This document shows positions 1 to 8,471 of a DNA stretch of 64,000 nucleotides, piece by piece. Source of the stretch: CAZCQG01 sp964500775 (GTDB lineage: Bacteria > Campylobacterota > Campylobacteria > Campylobacterales > CAZCQG01); contig CAZCQG010000007.1 in NCBI GenBank assembly GCA_964500775.1, forward strand, positions 1 to 64,000. The letters are read 5' to 3'. Positions within the stretch are counted from its first letter, which is position 1. Every line of letters starts with the position of its first letter. The position numbers were made by a program, and so were the translations under genes. The notes under the pieces are model-generated. The model saw nothing but the letters and a program-made list of their open reading frames with translations. It did no database searches and had not been told where the DNA came from.

Positions 1-2
1 GC

Positions 3-1370
3 TTTATCGACGGACTAAATGCCCCTACGTTTATTACCGTAGAGGATATGCGATACGCAAAATCGCTCGATGTAGACGGTGTCTTTATCTCGCTTCAAAA
101 AGTGGTCTACTTCAATAAAAACGGTATGAGTTTCTTTTTGGATATACTCAACCAAATCAAGGGGGATTCCGGAAAGATGGTAGGCTTTTTCGGCTACACT
201 CCTAAGACGTACAGCGCCATTTTACGGGTATATGAAAACAAGATAAATTTTTGTATGTACGATACGTTTACTACTCTTTCGATGTTTTGCGGGATACCCG
301 AGGTGAATCGTGACACGAAAACCCTTTTGTACAACCAAAACAAAACGCAGAGAAGCTCGATTATTTTCGAATTGCGCAACCGCGGCTTCAAGGTGGATTA
401 TACCGATGATAGCGAGATGTTTTTAAAGGCGAGAAAGCAGTTTGTAAACGATGGAATGGGGGATTACGGGCATTTTATCGCTATGACTTACCTCGGCAAT
501 ATCGAGGGTAAAATCGCCTCGCATATCCAAGGGAATCTCGTTATTTACACCCTTCGCGGGTATGTGGATGCGGGTATTAACGACGTGTTTGATATTTTGT
601 ACCACCAAAAATCGCTCTCTGTCGGTTTTAAACTCTTTATATTTGACGGTACGGAAGTGGCATCTATGAATATCCACGGGGTCAATTTCTTCTCAAAACT
701 CTCCGTAGCAGCGGCCGAATACGGCGCGACGATCGTTATAGCCGGTTTGGCGCAAGGGGTTTTGCAAGAGAAATTACGTATCGAGCTTGAAGATGCGGGG
801 GTGCTATTCTTTGATTCGCTAGAAGAGCTTTTGCGGAACAAAAAAGTCCTCGATGAGTTTAGCGGCGGTGCGGCAATTAATAAAAAATCCAAAGCGGTTT
901 TGACAAAACAGCTTATTGCTACCCTTCCGGTATTTGTAAACTCCGCTATTTATGCGATAACGACAATGACTAACATCCAGCCCATTAAAGAGAGCGCGAA
1001 GGTCGTCGAGCTAAAAATCGATACCAAAAACAACTCATTTATGGCGGCTTCTATCGGATTTTACGGAGATGTGGATGGCGTATTGATACTCGTGTTTTCC
1101 AAAAAAATCGCTACGCAGGCGTGTAAGATTCTTATCGGCAGAGAGGATGCGGATGAGAATGAAGTGGGAGATTCACTCTCAGAGTTCGTAAATATTATCG
1201 CAGGACGTGCAAAAGTGGTATTAAGCGGCACGAATACGCAGGTGAATATCACGCTGCCGAGAAGTTTTATGAATCTTGAAGAGCTCCGCTCGACGATTGA
1301 AGGGAAGAAGGGTGCGGAAGTCATTATGAGCTTTGATAAAGAGCCCTTTTATATTCTGCTGACGACATAA
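3..1370 (+). CDS. STAS/CheX-like chemotaxis protein, 5' truncated
   Basis: The frame is open from the window edge (first whole codon at base 3), so the true start lies upstream and the N-terminus is missing. Counting from the Met at base 48, I see a STAS-like stretch in about the first 60 residues, a second STAS-like segment around 165-265, and a C-terminal CheX-like domain from about 300. The CheX part keeps the E-x2-N phosphatase signature (E379 and N382, in SEFVNIIAGRA). By family knowledge CheX dephosphorylates CheY-P in the cytoplasm; a cheY lies at 40484. The double STAS arrangement is inferred by eye and is less certain than the CheX call. Confidence 0.7.
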   Translation, partial: FIDGLNAPTFITVEDMRYAKSLDVDGVFISLQKVVYFNKNGMSFFLDILNQIKGDSGKMVGFFGYTPKTYSAILRVYENKINFCMYDTFTTLSMFCGIPEVNRDTKTLLYNQNKTQRSSIIFELRNRGFKVDYTDDSEMFLKARKQFVNDGMGDYGHFIAMTYLGNIEGKIASHIQGNLVIYTLRGYVDAGINDVFDILYHQKSLSVGFKLFIFDGTEVASMNIHGVNFFSKLSVAAAEYGATIVIAGLAQGVLQEKLRIELEDAGVLFFDSLEELLRNKKVLDEFSGGAAINKKSKAVLTKQLIATLPVFVNSAIYAITTMTNIQPIKESAKVVELKIDTKNNSFMAASIGFYGDVDGVLILVFSKKIATQACKILIGREDADENEVGDSLSEFVNIIAGRAKVVLSGTNTQVNITLPRSFMNLEELRSTIEGKKGAEVIMSFDKEPFYILLTT

Positions 1371-1422
1371 TTTCAATTTAAACTGATAAAATTTCGCCTT
1401 TAATACCATTTGGGAGTAATTT

Positions 1423-2601
1423 ATGAGTTTAAGAACAAATTTAGGGGAGACCTATACGCCCCTCTATTTTTTATCTGCTTTAGGCGCAGGCGGGCTGTCG
1501 GTGTCGTTTTTTATCTATTTTATGTTTTTGATTCCGCATCCAAACACCCCTTTAGCGACTTTCGGAGACATATATCCATTTTTGACCAAAGGTGGAATCT
1601 ATTCTTTGCTTTGCGCATTAAACCTAGCGGCGATCATCTTCTTTGCGTACAATCACATCCGTCTACTTGTGTGGAATATCAAAGAGTATGCTAACTTCAA
1701 AAAAACGGAAGCATTTGCAAAACTCAAAAATTCCAATGCCGAGATCTCTTTGATGGCGATACCTTTGACGTATGCGATGAGCATAAACGTAGGTTTTGTC
1801 CTCGGCGCGGTTTTTGTTCCCGGACTTTGGGACATTGTCGAATACCTCTTTCCGTTCGCACTTCTTGGATTCTTGTCGGTGGGAATCTACGCTTTGAAGA
1901 TTTTTTCGGAATATTTTACGCGGATACTCGTAAGCGGTGAGTTTGACTTCGTGAATAACAACAATCTTAGCCAAATGATCGCGATTTTTGCGTTTGCGAT
2001 GATTTCGGTAGGTTTTGCGGCACCCGGAGCGATGAGTCATATAAAAGAGGTCGCGGCGTTCGGACTATTTTTTGCAATATTTTTCGCTTCGATAGCTATT
2101 TCGCTCGCATTATTGAAACTTTTTTTAGGGACGAAATCTATTCTCAAAGTGGGCATCTCAAAAGAGGCATCGGTGAGTTTGTGGATTATGATTCCCATAC
2201 TTACCCTTTTAGGAATCGCCTTTATTAGGATGACGTTTGGATTTTCGCACGGTTTTGAGAAAATGGAACCTATCGGTTCGATTTTATTTATTCTGACTTC
2301 TAGCGTGTTTTCATTGCAAATTATGTTTGGTTTAGTCGGATATATGACCATGAAAAAAATCGGCTATTTTAGTGAGTATATATTCGGGGAGGAGAAGAAG
2401 CCTTCAAGTTTTGCGATCGTTTGTCCCGGAGTGGCATTTTTCGTGTTCGGGATGTTTTTTATTTTTATCGGGCTAGTCAAAACGGGAATCGTCGCAAAAT
2501 TCGGTATCCCTATGTTTGTTTTAATGCTCCCCTTTATCTACGTGCAGTACAAAACAGTCCGTGTGGCGCTATTGCTCAATAAAAAGATACTCAAAAAGTA
2601 A
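1423..2601 (+). CDS. Polytopic inner-membrane protein, unknown function
   Basis: A 392-residue protein with about ten hydrophobic segments spread over its whole length, a short cytoplasm-like N-terminus and a lysine-rich end (LLNKKILKK). It begins with ATG 52 bases after the CheX-like gene, with GGGAG before the start, and stands alone on the plus strand, converging on pyrB. I do not recognise a characterised family. The size and spacing of the segments resemble tellurite/dicarboxylate (TDT/SLAC1-type) channels, and Campylobacterota carry a conserved membrane protein of this length that databases may call TsoY, but I cannot confirm either from sequence alone. Its last codons lie in an inverted repeat shared with the 3' end of pyrB. 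Confidence 0.55.
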   Translation: MSLRTNLGETYTPLYFLSALGAGGLSVSFFIYFMFLIPHPNTPLATFGDIYPFLTKGGIYSLLCALNLAAIIFFAYNHIRLLVWNIKEYANFKKTEAFAKLKNSNAEISLMAIPLTYAMSINVGFVLGAVFVPGLWDIVEYLFPFALLGFLSVGIYALKIFSEYFTRILVSGEFDFVNNNNLSQMIAIFAFAMISVGFAAPGAMSHIKEVAAFGLFFAIFFASIAISLALLKLFLGTKSILKVGISKEASVSLWIMIPILTLLGIAFIRMTFGFSHGFEKMEPIGSILFILTSSVFSLQIMFGLVGYMTMKKIGYFSEYIFGEEKKPSSFAIVCPGVAFFVFGMFFIFIGLVKTGIVAKFGIPMFVLMLPFIYVQYKTVRVALLLNKKILKK

Positions 2602-2629
2602 CGGCTAGGCGATAAGCTTTTTGAGTATC
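2586..2629. terminator. Bidirectional hairpin formed by two coding 3' ends
   Basis: A perfect 13-base inverted repeat (GATACTCAAAAAG at 2586-2598 and its complement at 2617-2629) flanks an 18-base loop holding both stop codons of the convergent genes at 1423 and 2605. The genes are only 3 bases apart, so no intergenic terminator fits, and this hairpin is the likely shared terminator. Because the repeat is coding on both strands, both proteins end in related ILKK residues. Confidence 0.55.
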
Positions 2630-3480
2630 GCCATCCTTACGGCTACGCCGTTTTCTACTTGTTCCAAGACCTTGCATCTCGGATCTTTGAGCACCTCATC
2701 GTCTATATCGATGTTTCGGTGAACGGGACCGGGGTGGAGGATGAGTATATCTCGCTCTCTGATCACCTCTTGGGTGATGCAATAATCGCTGGCATAATCT
2801 TTGAGTCCCGCATAGATAGGGTGGCTGTGGCGCTCTGTCTGCGTACGAAGCGACATAATGACGGAGAGATCGTCTATCACCTCTTTGATAAATCGTACGC
2901 TTTTGATATTTTTCACCTTCGGCGTAAATTGGGGCGGAGCGACGAGTATCACCTCCATACCGAATCTGCTCAAAAGCTCTATGTTGCTATTGGCTACGCG
3001 GGAGTTTTTTATATCGCCGACTATAGCGACTTTCTTCCCTTTTATATCTTTAATGTGTCGCTTGATGGTGAAGAGATCCAAAAGCGCTTGCGAAGGGTGA
3101 GCGTGTGAGCCATCCCCGCCGTTTAAGATAGAGCATTTGACGTGTTTTGAGAGTATCTGCGGCACACCCGAGTTTTTGTGGCGCACGACGATGGCATCGG
3201 GCTGCATCGCGCTTAGATTGGCTGCTGTGTCATAAAGTGTTTCCCCTTTGCTTGTCGAGCTTTTGGAGACATCGAGCGTCACCACGTCCGCCCCTAAACG
3301 TTTCGAAGCTATCTCAAAACTAGAGAGTGTCCGAGTCGAATTTTCAAAAAAGATGTTGATGACAAGCTTGTTTTTGAGTACGTCGCGCTTTTCGCCGTCC
3401 AAAAATAGCTCCGCCTCTTTGAAAAGTTCCGTGATCTCATCGACGCTAAAATCTTTCGTATTGATCAAATGTTTCGCCAA
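2605..3480 (-). CDS. pyrB: Aspartate carbamoyltransferase catalytic subunit
   Basis: Condenses carbamoyl phosphate with aspartate in the committed step of pyrimidine synthesis, in the cytoplasm. The carbamoyl-phosphate loop FFENSTRT (S48-T51) is present, followed by the SKSSTSKGE loop around residues 73-81 and the late HPGPVHRN motif near 253. The length of 291 residues is normal for a class without a fused dihydroorotase. No pyrI regulatory subunit is adjacent. The start is TTG at 3480, preceded by GAGGAAATCGC, which is well placed as a ribosome site. A -10 box lies just upstream at 3502-3507. It is transcribed towards the membrane-protein gene at 1423. Confidence 0.96.
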   Translation of the reverse strand: MAKHLINTKDFSVDEITELFKEAELFLDGEKRDVLKNKLVINIFFENSTRTLSSFEIASKRLGADVVTLDVSKSSTSKGETLYDTAANLSAMQPDAIVVRHKNSGVPQILSKHVKCSILNGGDGSHAHPSQALLDLFTIKRHIKDIKGKKVAIVGDIKNSRVANSNIELLSRFGMEVILVAPPQFTPKVKNIKSVRFIKEVIDDLSVIMSLRTQTERHSHPIYAGLKDYASDYCITQEVIRERDILILHPGPVHRNIDIDDEVLKDPRCKVLEQVENGVAVRMAILKKLIA

Positions 3481-3501
3481 GCGATTTCCTCATATTTTTG
3501 G

Positions 3502-3507
3502 ATTATA
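3502..3507 (-). promoter_or_regulatory. -10 box (TATAAT) for pyrB
   Basis: On the minus strand the sequence reads TAATATAATCC about 22 bases before the TTG start of pyrB. It is a full TATAAT match in the 37-base gap after the preceding gene. No convincing -35 is visible, which is common for housekeeping promoters in Campylobacterota. Confidence 0.5.
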
Positions 3508-3517
3508 TTACACCAAC

Positions 3518-4447
3518 TCAATTTAAGGTAACACCGTTTTTGAGATAGTAGATTATCGGTTGCAGGTCTAATAATAGCGTAAGTGTTGCAACGGAAATTA
3601 TCGCAACGAGTGCGATTTTTTTTGATGCTTTGTCGCAAAATAGGTATGTAAAAAAGTAGAGCAAGGTGGATTGCAACGCGATAAAGTATGCGATAAAAAT
3701 AGCAAAACCTATAAAATAATAGTGGGACGAAAGGGCACAATACGGGCATTTGTGCGTAGGAAGCTCGTATATGTAGGGTGAGTAAAAATAGACATACGAA
3801 AGATATGCAAAAAATGCAAATAAGAATATGGAGATAAATCCTAAAAGGGCGTTTTTGTAAATCATCGAAAAAAGGACGGAAAATACCGTTACGTTAAAAA
3901 GTATGGCAGTGAATAACGGGTCGATAGGAAAGGTGAGAAAAGCAGGAGCGGCGGCAAAGAGCGAGGAGCAGCAGCTCACGATCTTGCTGCTTTCAAAAGT
4001 GCTTGCTGCCGAAAAGATGAGTCCTGATTCCGCAAAAAGCGAAAGGAGAAAAAGGGCGAAAAATATCGCGATCTTTTTGTCGTATTTACGTACGCTTAAG
4101 CGCTCATTCTCGCTATATAAGCTCACCGTAAAAAGGGCGAAGAAAAAGGTGATTCCTTTTGCGAGGATAAAAGGCTCCAAGAGTGCGTTTGCGCCCACCA
4201 CTCCGGCCCCACACATCGCCCCTTTCAAAATCTCGGCGAGATCGTCTATGGCGTAGAGCGTGTAGATAAGGAGGAGAAAATGGAGCACGAGGTATAAAGC
4301 GAGCGAATAGGCTAGCAGGTATACGTTTTTATACTGTTTTACGGGGTCTTTGGCATAGTCGTACCACTGTTTTGCGACAAATCCAAAATATATGACGCTC
4401 ACCGCTTCTATGAGCGAGAGGATGTTAAGATTATACGAATCCCCCAC
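3518..4447 (-). CDS. Membrane protein with CPYC motif, end of ABC operon
   Basis: A 309-residue protein with about eight hydrophobic segments. I do not recognise the family. Conspicuous features are a CPYC motif in a loop after a tyrosine-rich stretch (near residue 228), a Cys pair in a KIVSCCSS loop, and a Cys-Gly-Ala-Gly segment near residue 79. The GTG start overlaps the TAG stop of the ABC ATPase gene (TAGTG), so it belongs to the five-gene operon that begins with a thioredoxin-like lipoprotein. A CxxC protein co-transcribed with a periplasmic thioredoxin suggests thiol or metal handling in the membrane, but that is inference. It could also be an accessory permease of the ABC system. Confidence 0.6.
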   Translation of the reverse strand: MGDSYNLNILSLIEAVSVIYFGFVAKQWYDYAKDPVKQYKNVYLLAYSLALYLVLHFLLLIYTLYAIDDLAEILKGAMCGAGVVGANALLEPFILAKGITFFFALFTVSLYSENERLSVRKYDKKIAIFFALFLLSLFAESGLIFSAASTFESSKIVSCCSSLFAAAPAFLTFPIDPLFTAILFNVTVFSVLFSMIYKNALLGFISIFLFAFFAYLSYVYFYSPYIYELPTHKCPYCALSSHYYFIGFAIFIAYFIALQSTLLYFFTYLFCDKASKKIALVAIISVATLTLLLDLQPIIYYLKNGVTLN

Positions 4448-5097
4448 TAGAGTGCCTCTGTATCAAAATCCAAGAGCGTATCTTGTATGCCGCTTTCTAA
4501 CAACGTCGTATCATGCGTAGCGACGATGACGATTTTTCCCTCCGCTTTAAACTCTTTGAGTATCTCGATAAAGTGTCTTGTCAGACCTCCGTCGAGATTT
4601 GCGGTGGGTTCATCTGCGAGAATGACCTTTGGATTGCATGCCAAAGCCCTTGCGGCAGAGACTCTTTGCGCTTCGCCCCCTGAAAGAATCGATGCTTTTG
4701 CCCCTAATTTATGTTCGATCTTGAAGATACTTGCACATGTGCGCACTCGCGCCTCGATTGCATTGAGGGGTAATTTTTGACGTAGGAGCGGGAGGGCGAT
4801 ATTGGAATCTACACTTAGATCGGGGATGAGGGTAGGGCTTTGAAAGATAAGTCCAAACTCTTTGTTCCTAATTTCACATTTGAGGTAGTTTGAAAGTCCG
4901 CAGATGCGCGTATCATCGAGCCACACCTCCCCGCTATCGGATTCTAAAAGGGCACAGATGATATTTAAAAGGGTGCTTTTCCCCGAACCGCTCCTCCCTT
5001 TGATAAAAAGGAGTTCGCCCGCTTCAAGGGTAAAATTGATATTTTCGAGGATTCTTTTTTCGCCGTAGCTTTTTGTGATATTTTCTACCCGAATCAT
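4447..5097 (-). CDS. ABC transporter ATP-binding protein (MacB/LolD type)
   Basis: ATPase that would power the FtsX-like permease encoded just upstream. Visible motifs are Walker A GRSGSGKST, Q-loop FQSPTL, signature LSGGEAQR, Walker B VILADEPT and the switch ATHD, all in the order typical of the LolD/MacB group. At 216 residues it is a normal stand-alone subunit. I chose the ATG at 5097 (MIRVENITKSYG); an in-frame ATG 20 codons earlier would lie inside the permease gene. The chosen ATG overlaps the permease TGA as ATGA. Its stop overlaps the next gene in the same way, giving tight translational coupling. Confidence 0.93.
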   Translation of the reverse strand: MIRVENITKSYGEKRILENINFTLEAGELLFIKGRSGSGKSTLLNIICALLESDSGEVWLDDTRICGLSNYLKCEIRNKEFGLIFQSPTLIPDLSVDSNIALPLLRQKLPLNAIEARVRTCASIFKIEHKLGAKASILSGGEAQRVSAARALACNPKVILADEPTANLDGGLTRHFIEILKEFKAEGKIVIVATHDTTLLESGIQDTLLDFDTEAL

Positions 5098-6266
5098 CGC
5101 ATACCCCTCGTATCTTCTTTCGTGCTTTTTCTCCAAATAGGAATAAGCGAAGCGCACATAAAAAGGACGCTAAGCGCGATAAATCCGCCGAAAACATCCA
5201 AAAAGTCGATAGCAGGGACAAAAGTGATTTTTTCATTGAGCCGTGAGTAGCCCAAGAAAATGTCCCTAAAAATAGGTGCGTCAAGCGCAAAAACGAACAA
5301 GTACGCCAAGAACGTACCGATGATAAACGCACTCAATAATACGATCGTGCTTTTGAGCGCCTCGATGGCTAGAAGATGGTCGGTATGGTAGCCAAGGGCT
5401 TTTAGCAAGCCGTAATCTCTGCTTTCCGCCCCGCTTGCGCTTGAATATCTATCAAAAACAAGGAGCGCGAGAGAGAGGAAAAGGAGGATGTATATGAGTG
5501 CTTGCGTCCCTTTTGTCCTATCAAAAAACGAGGCGGTATTAAGGATAATATCCTCTTTGAGGGTGACCAAAAGATCGCTATCGAGCTCCAAGAGTTTTCG
5601 TTTTATATTGCCTATTTCGTCGTTGTTGTAGACGGCGATTCCTATGTCGCTGCATTCATTACGTTTGAAGTCCAAAATAGCGCGCGCCTGCTCCATAGGG
5701 AGCAAAACAAGATCGTTAGTGTACATACTTGATTCTGCGCTAAAGATTCCGGCGATGGGGATATTGGTCACGTTTGAGCCTTTGATAAAAGGAATCGCCT
5801 CTTTTCCCGTATAGCGTTTTATCGCTTCATACACCCCTTTGCCTACTAGCGCTCCTTCTTTGAGGGCGGTTTTGTTATCAAGGTTTTGCAATAGCGCATT
5901 TATCCGTGTTTCACCGTTTTCTAAAAAGCGCTCATATCCGATGACGGTAAAATTTGATGCGATATTTTCGAAGTAGTAGATTCCCCAAATGCGAGGTTCG
6001 ATAAGTTTCACCCCTTGAATCTTCTCTATCTTATCCGCCAATGAGCAGGGTATCTTCCCTACGCTTCCTCCGCGGAGCTTTTGGAGAGTGATGTCGTCTT
6101 GGGAAAGTGCTGCTAAGGTAAGCTCGTTTTTTATGGAAGAGGCGAGAAACGAGAGGGTAGAGTGGGTGAAAAAAATCATTGATACGATAAGGAGGGTGAT
6201 AAAATTCTTTGCCCGCTCTTTTGATAAAAACAAGAGGCTGACATAAAGGATATTACGCAAACTCAT
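5094..6266 (-). CDS. FtsX-like ABC transporter permease
   Basis: A 390-residue permease with the MacB/FtsX layout: one N-terminal membrane segment (about 20-45), a large periplasmic domain of roughly 200 residues, and three C-terminal segments. The sequence ESRDYGLLKALGYHTDHLL before the second membrane segment is the usual FtsX family signature. Such permeases do mechanical work on periplasmic or outer-membrane partners rather than moving substrate through a channel. The gene overlaps the preceding small membrane protein gene and the following ATPase gene by 4 bases each. A related thioredoxin/FtsX/ATPase gene set sits beside the p19 iron system of Campylobacter jejuni as I remember it, so a metal-linked role is possible. 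Confidence 0.85.
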   Translation of the reverse strand: MSLRNILYVSLLFLSKERAKNFITLLIVSMIFFTHSTLSFLASSIKNELTLAALSQDDITLQKLRGGSVGKIPCSLADKIEKIQGVKLIEPRIWGIYYFENIASNFTVIGYERFLENGETRINALLQNLDNKTALKEGALVGKGVYEAIKRYTGKEAIPFIKGSNVTNIPIAGIFSAESSMYTNDLVLLPMEQARAILDFKRNECSDIGIAVYNNDEIGNIKRKLLELDSDLLVTLKEDIILNTASFFDRTKGTQALIYILLFLSLALLVFDRYSSASGAESRDYGLLKALGYHTDHLLAIEALKSTIVLLSAFIIGTFLAYLFVFALDAPIFRDIFLGYSRLNEKITFVPAIDFLDVFGGFIALSVLFMCASLIPIWRKSTKEDTRGMR

Positions 6267-6550
6267 CGTATCGTTCCTAGGGTTGAGATGGGATAGGCTT
6301 CTATAGTGAATGGAGCTTGATTCCGATACAAGGTGGGATTGGCGTAGGTGAGTAAAAAGCGGGCGTTTACGGTTTCGTTGTATATACTTAGTCCGCTGCT
6401 ATTTGCAAAACGGACGGTATCTTGCAAACGCCGCATCTCTTGCACATCGTATTTTTGCCCTTGATAGAGAAAAATAAACGAACAAATTATCGCTATAAAA
6501 ACAATCGTGCCATACGTAAAGAATCGAAAAAGGCGCTGTATTTCAAACAT
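6263..6550 (-). CDS. Small single-span membrane protein of the ABC operon
   Basis: A 95-residue protein with one strongly hydrophobic segment near the N-terminus (about residues 13-30, IVFIAIICSFIFLY) followed by about 60 probably periplasmic residues. No family recognised and no cysteine in the periplasmic part. Its ATG overlaps the TAA of the thioredoxin gene (TAATG) and its TGA overlaps the permease start (ATGA), so it is translated with its neighbours. It is most simply an accessory periplasmic adaptor of the ABC/thioredoxin system, by position only. Confidence 0.65.
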   Translation of the reverse strand: MFEIQRLFRFFTYGTIVFIAIICSFIFLYQGQKYDVQEMRRLQDTVRFANSSGLSIYNETVNARFLLTYANPTLYRNQAPFTIEAYPISTLGTIR

Positions 6551-7026
6551 TAAAAAAGCGCCATCACCCGTTTTTTAAACGCGCCGTATTCTAGCTCTCC
6601 GATGATAACGTCTCGCACGATATTATTACCGTCAAGAATGAAAGAGGTTGGGGTAGCGAGTACGCCGAAATTGCGCCCGCTTGTTTTCTCTTTGTCTCGT
6701 AAAATCGTATAGGTGATGTCGTTTTTTTTGATAAAGGCTTCTATCGGCTCTGTGTAGTCGGCGAGATTTATAGCGACTATCTCGACTTTGTCGGAGTGTT
6801 CTTTGTAAAACGCCTCTATTTGGGGCATCTCGATGAGGCACGAGGGGCAGTTGAGCTCCCAAAAACGGACAACTTTAATTTTATCCCCCAAAGAAGAAAA
6901 ATCATACGTTGCTCCGCGTAAATCGAGGGCCTCGATTCTTGGTGCGGCTTCCCCGATTTTTATATTCTTTTTAAACTCGCACCCCCCTAATAATAGGAGT
7001 AACAAAACCGTTACGACCTTACCCAA
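6550..7026 (-). CDS. TlpA-like thioredoxin lipoprotein
   Basis: A 158-residue periplasmic thiol-disulfide protein. The N-terminus is a lipoprotein signal ending in LLGGC with the lipidated Cys at 16. A TlpA/ResA-type fold follows, with active site C60-P-S-C63 (WELNCPSC) and the cis-proline loop ATPTSF near residue 127. Such proteins usually reduce specific client disulfides, for example haem or metal sites, outside the inner membrane. It is the first gene of the operon running to 3518, so its clients may be the cysteine-bearing membrane protein at the operon's end or the ABC system's cargo. The short gap to ugd holds divergent promoters. Confidence 0.88.
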   Translation of the reverse strand: MGKVVTVLLLLLLGGCEFKKNIKIGEAAPRIEALDLRGATYDFSSLGDKIKVVRFWELNCPSCLIEMPQIEAFYKEHSDKVEIVAINLADYTEPIEAFIKKNDITYTILRDKEKTSGRNFGVLATPTSFILDGNNIVRDVIIGELEYGAFKKRVMALF

Positions 7027-7055
7027 AACTCCCCCTGCGCTTAAAACTAGTTCGC

Positions 7056-7061
7056 TATAAT
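7056..7061 (+). promoter_or_regulatory. -10 box (TATAAT) for ugd
   Basis: The 81-base gap between the divergent thioredoxin and ugd genes contains a full TATAAT match about 47 bases before the ugd start. No clear -35 is seen. Confidence 0.45.
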
Positions 7062-7107
7062 ACAGTCATTTACGTTAATAGAAAATTTACAGTATTCGGA
7101 GCAATTT

Positions 7108-8433
7108 ATGAATTTATGCGTCGTCGGGACGGGATATGTAGGACTTGTGAGCGGAGCGTGTTTTGCCGAAATGGGAAACAAAGTCGTTTGCGTAGATGTC
7201 GACGAAAAGAAAATATCAAAACTGAAACAAGGAATCATCCCAATCTATGAACCGGGATTGGAAGATGTCGTTATGAGAAATTATGAAGATAAACGACTTA
7301 TTTTTAGTACGAATCTCGAAGAGGGTTTGGAGAAGTGCCAGATAGCTTTTATAGCCGTCGGTACGCCGATGGGAGAGGATGGTAGTGCCGATTTGCAATA
7401 CGTCTTAGCCGTCGCTAGAGAGATCGGTCAGAAGATGACCCGACCGCTTGTGGTGGTAGATAAATCGACCGTCCCCGTGGGTACGGCGGATAAAGTGCGT
7501 GCGGCGATACAAGGGGAGCTAGAGAAACGAGGCGTAACCATCGAGTTTGACGTAGTGAGTAACCCCGAGTTTTTAAAAGAAGGGGATGCCGTCAATGATT
7601 TTTTAAAGCCCGATAGAGTCGTCATCGGTGCGGACAGTCAAAAGTCTATGGAGCTTTTAAAAGAGTTGTATGCCCCGTTTACTCGAAGTCACGAGCGATT
7701 TATCGGGATGGGAATCCGCAGTGCGGAGATGACCAAATACGCTGCAAACGCGATGCTAGCGACGAAAATCTCCTTTATGAACGAGATGAGTAATATCTGC
7801 GAAGCGGTAGGTGCAAACGTCAACGACGTCCGCGTAGGAATCGGCAGCGACAAACGTATCGGATATAGTTTCATCTATCCGGGATGCGGGTATGGCGGGA
7901 GCTGCTTTCCAAAAGACGTAAAAGCGCTTGAGAAAATCGCACTAGATGCAGGAGTAGAACCAAAGGTCATAAAAGCGGTAGAAGATGTCAATAGAGCGCA
8001 AAAATATGTGATTAGCAACAAAATAGCGAAGCGATTCGGTGAGGATTTGAGTGGGAAAAAATTCGCGATTTGGGGGCTTAGTTTTAAACCCGAGACCGAT
8101 GATATGCGCGAAGCTAGCTCCATTACCATCATAAAAGAACTCGTGCGACGAGGTGCTAGTATCGCGGCATACGATCCAAAAGCGATGGAAGAGGCGAAAC
8201 ATTTTTACCTCAAAGATGTAGCGGTAGAGTATTTTAATAACAAGTACGATGCACTCAACGGATGCGAGGCGATGATACTCGTGACGGAGTGGAAAGAGTT
8301 TCGAAGCCCCGATTTTTATGAGATAAAAAATAGACTCAACGCCCCGATAATCTTTGACGGCAGGAATCAGTACAAAAGAGAGAAGCTCAAAGAGTTGGCG
8401 TTTGAGTATTATCAAATAGGGGTAGCGGAGTAG
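7108..8433 (+). CDS. ugd: UDP-glucose 6-dehydrogenase
   Basis: Oxidises UDP-glucose to UDP-glucuronate with two NAD+, feeding capsule, exopolysaccharide or LPS sugar synthesis. The NAD-binding Rossmann motif GTGYVGLVSG opens the protein. The central substrate region carries the nucleophile C266 in the GYGGSCFPKD motif, and the C-terminal UDP-binding domain starts near residue 310 (WGLSFKPETDDMREA). The length of 441 is standard for single-domain UGDs. It is transcribed alone from a promoter in the gap shared with the divergent thioredoxin operon. No other sugar-nucleotide or glycosyltransferase gene is adjacent. Confidence 0.96.
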   Translation: MNLCVVGTGYVGLVSGACFAEMGNKVVCVDVDEKKISKLKQGIIPIYEPGLEDVVMRNYEDKRLIFSTNLEEGLEKCQIAFIAVGTPMGEDGSADLQYVLAVAREIGQKMTRPLVVVDKSTVPVGTADKVRAAIQGELEKRGVTIEFDVVSNPEFLKEGDAVNDFLKPDRVVIGADSQKSMELLKELYAPFTRSHERFIGMGIRSAEMTKYAANAMLATKISFMNEMSNICEAVGANVNDVRVGIGSDKRIGYSFIYPGCGYGGSCFPKDVKALEKIALDAGVEPKVIKAVEDVNRAQKYVISNKIAKRFGEDLSGKKFAIWGLSFKPETDDMREASSITIIKELVRRGASIAAYDPKAMEEAKHFYLKDVAVEYFNNKYDALNGCEAMILVTEWKEFRSPDFYEIKNRLNAPIIFDGRNQYKREKLKELAFEYYQIGVAE

Positions 8434-8471
8434 CTCTTTGAATCTCTAATCAAAATAGCAAGAGGTGAGGG

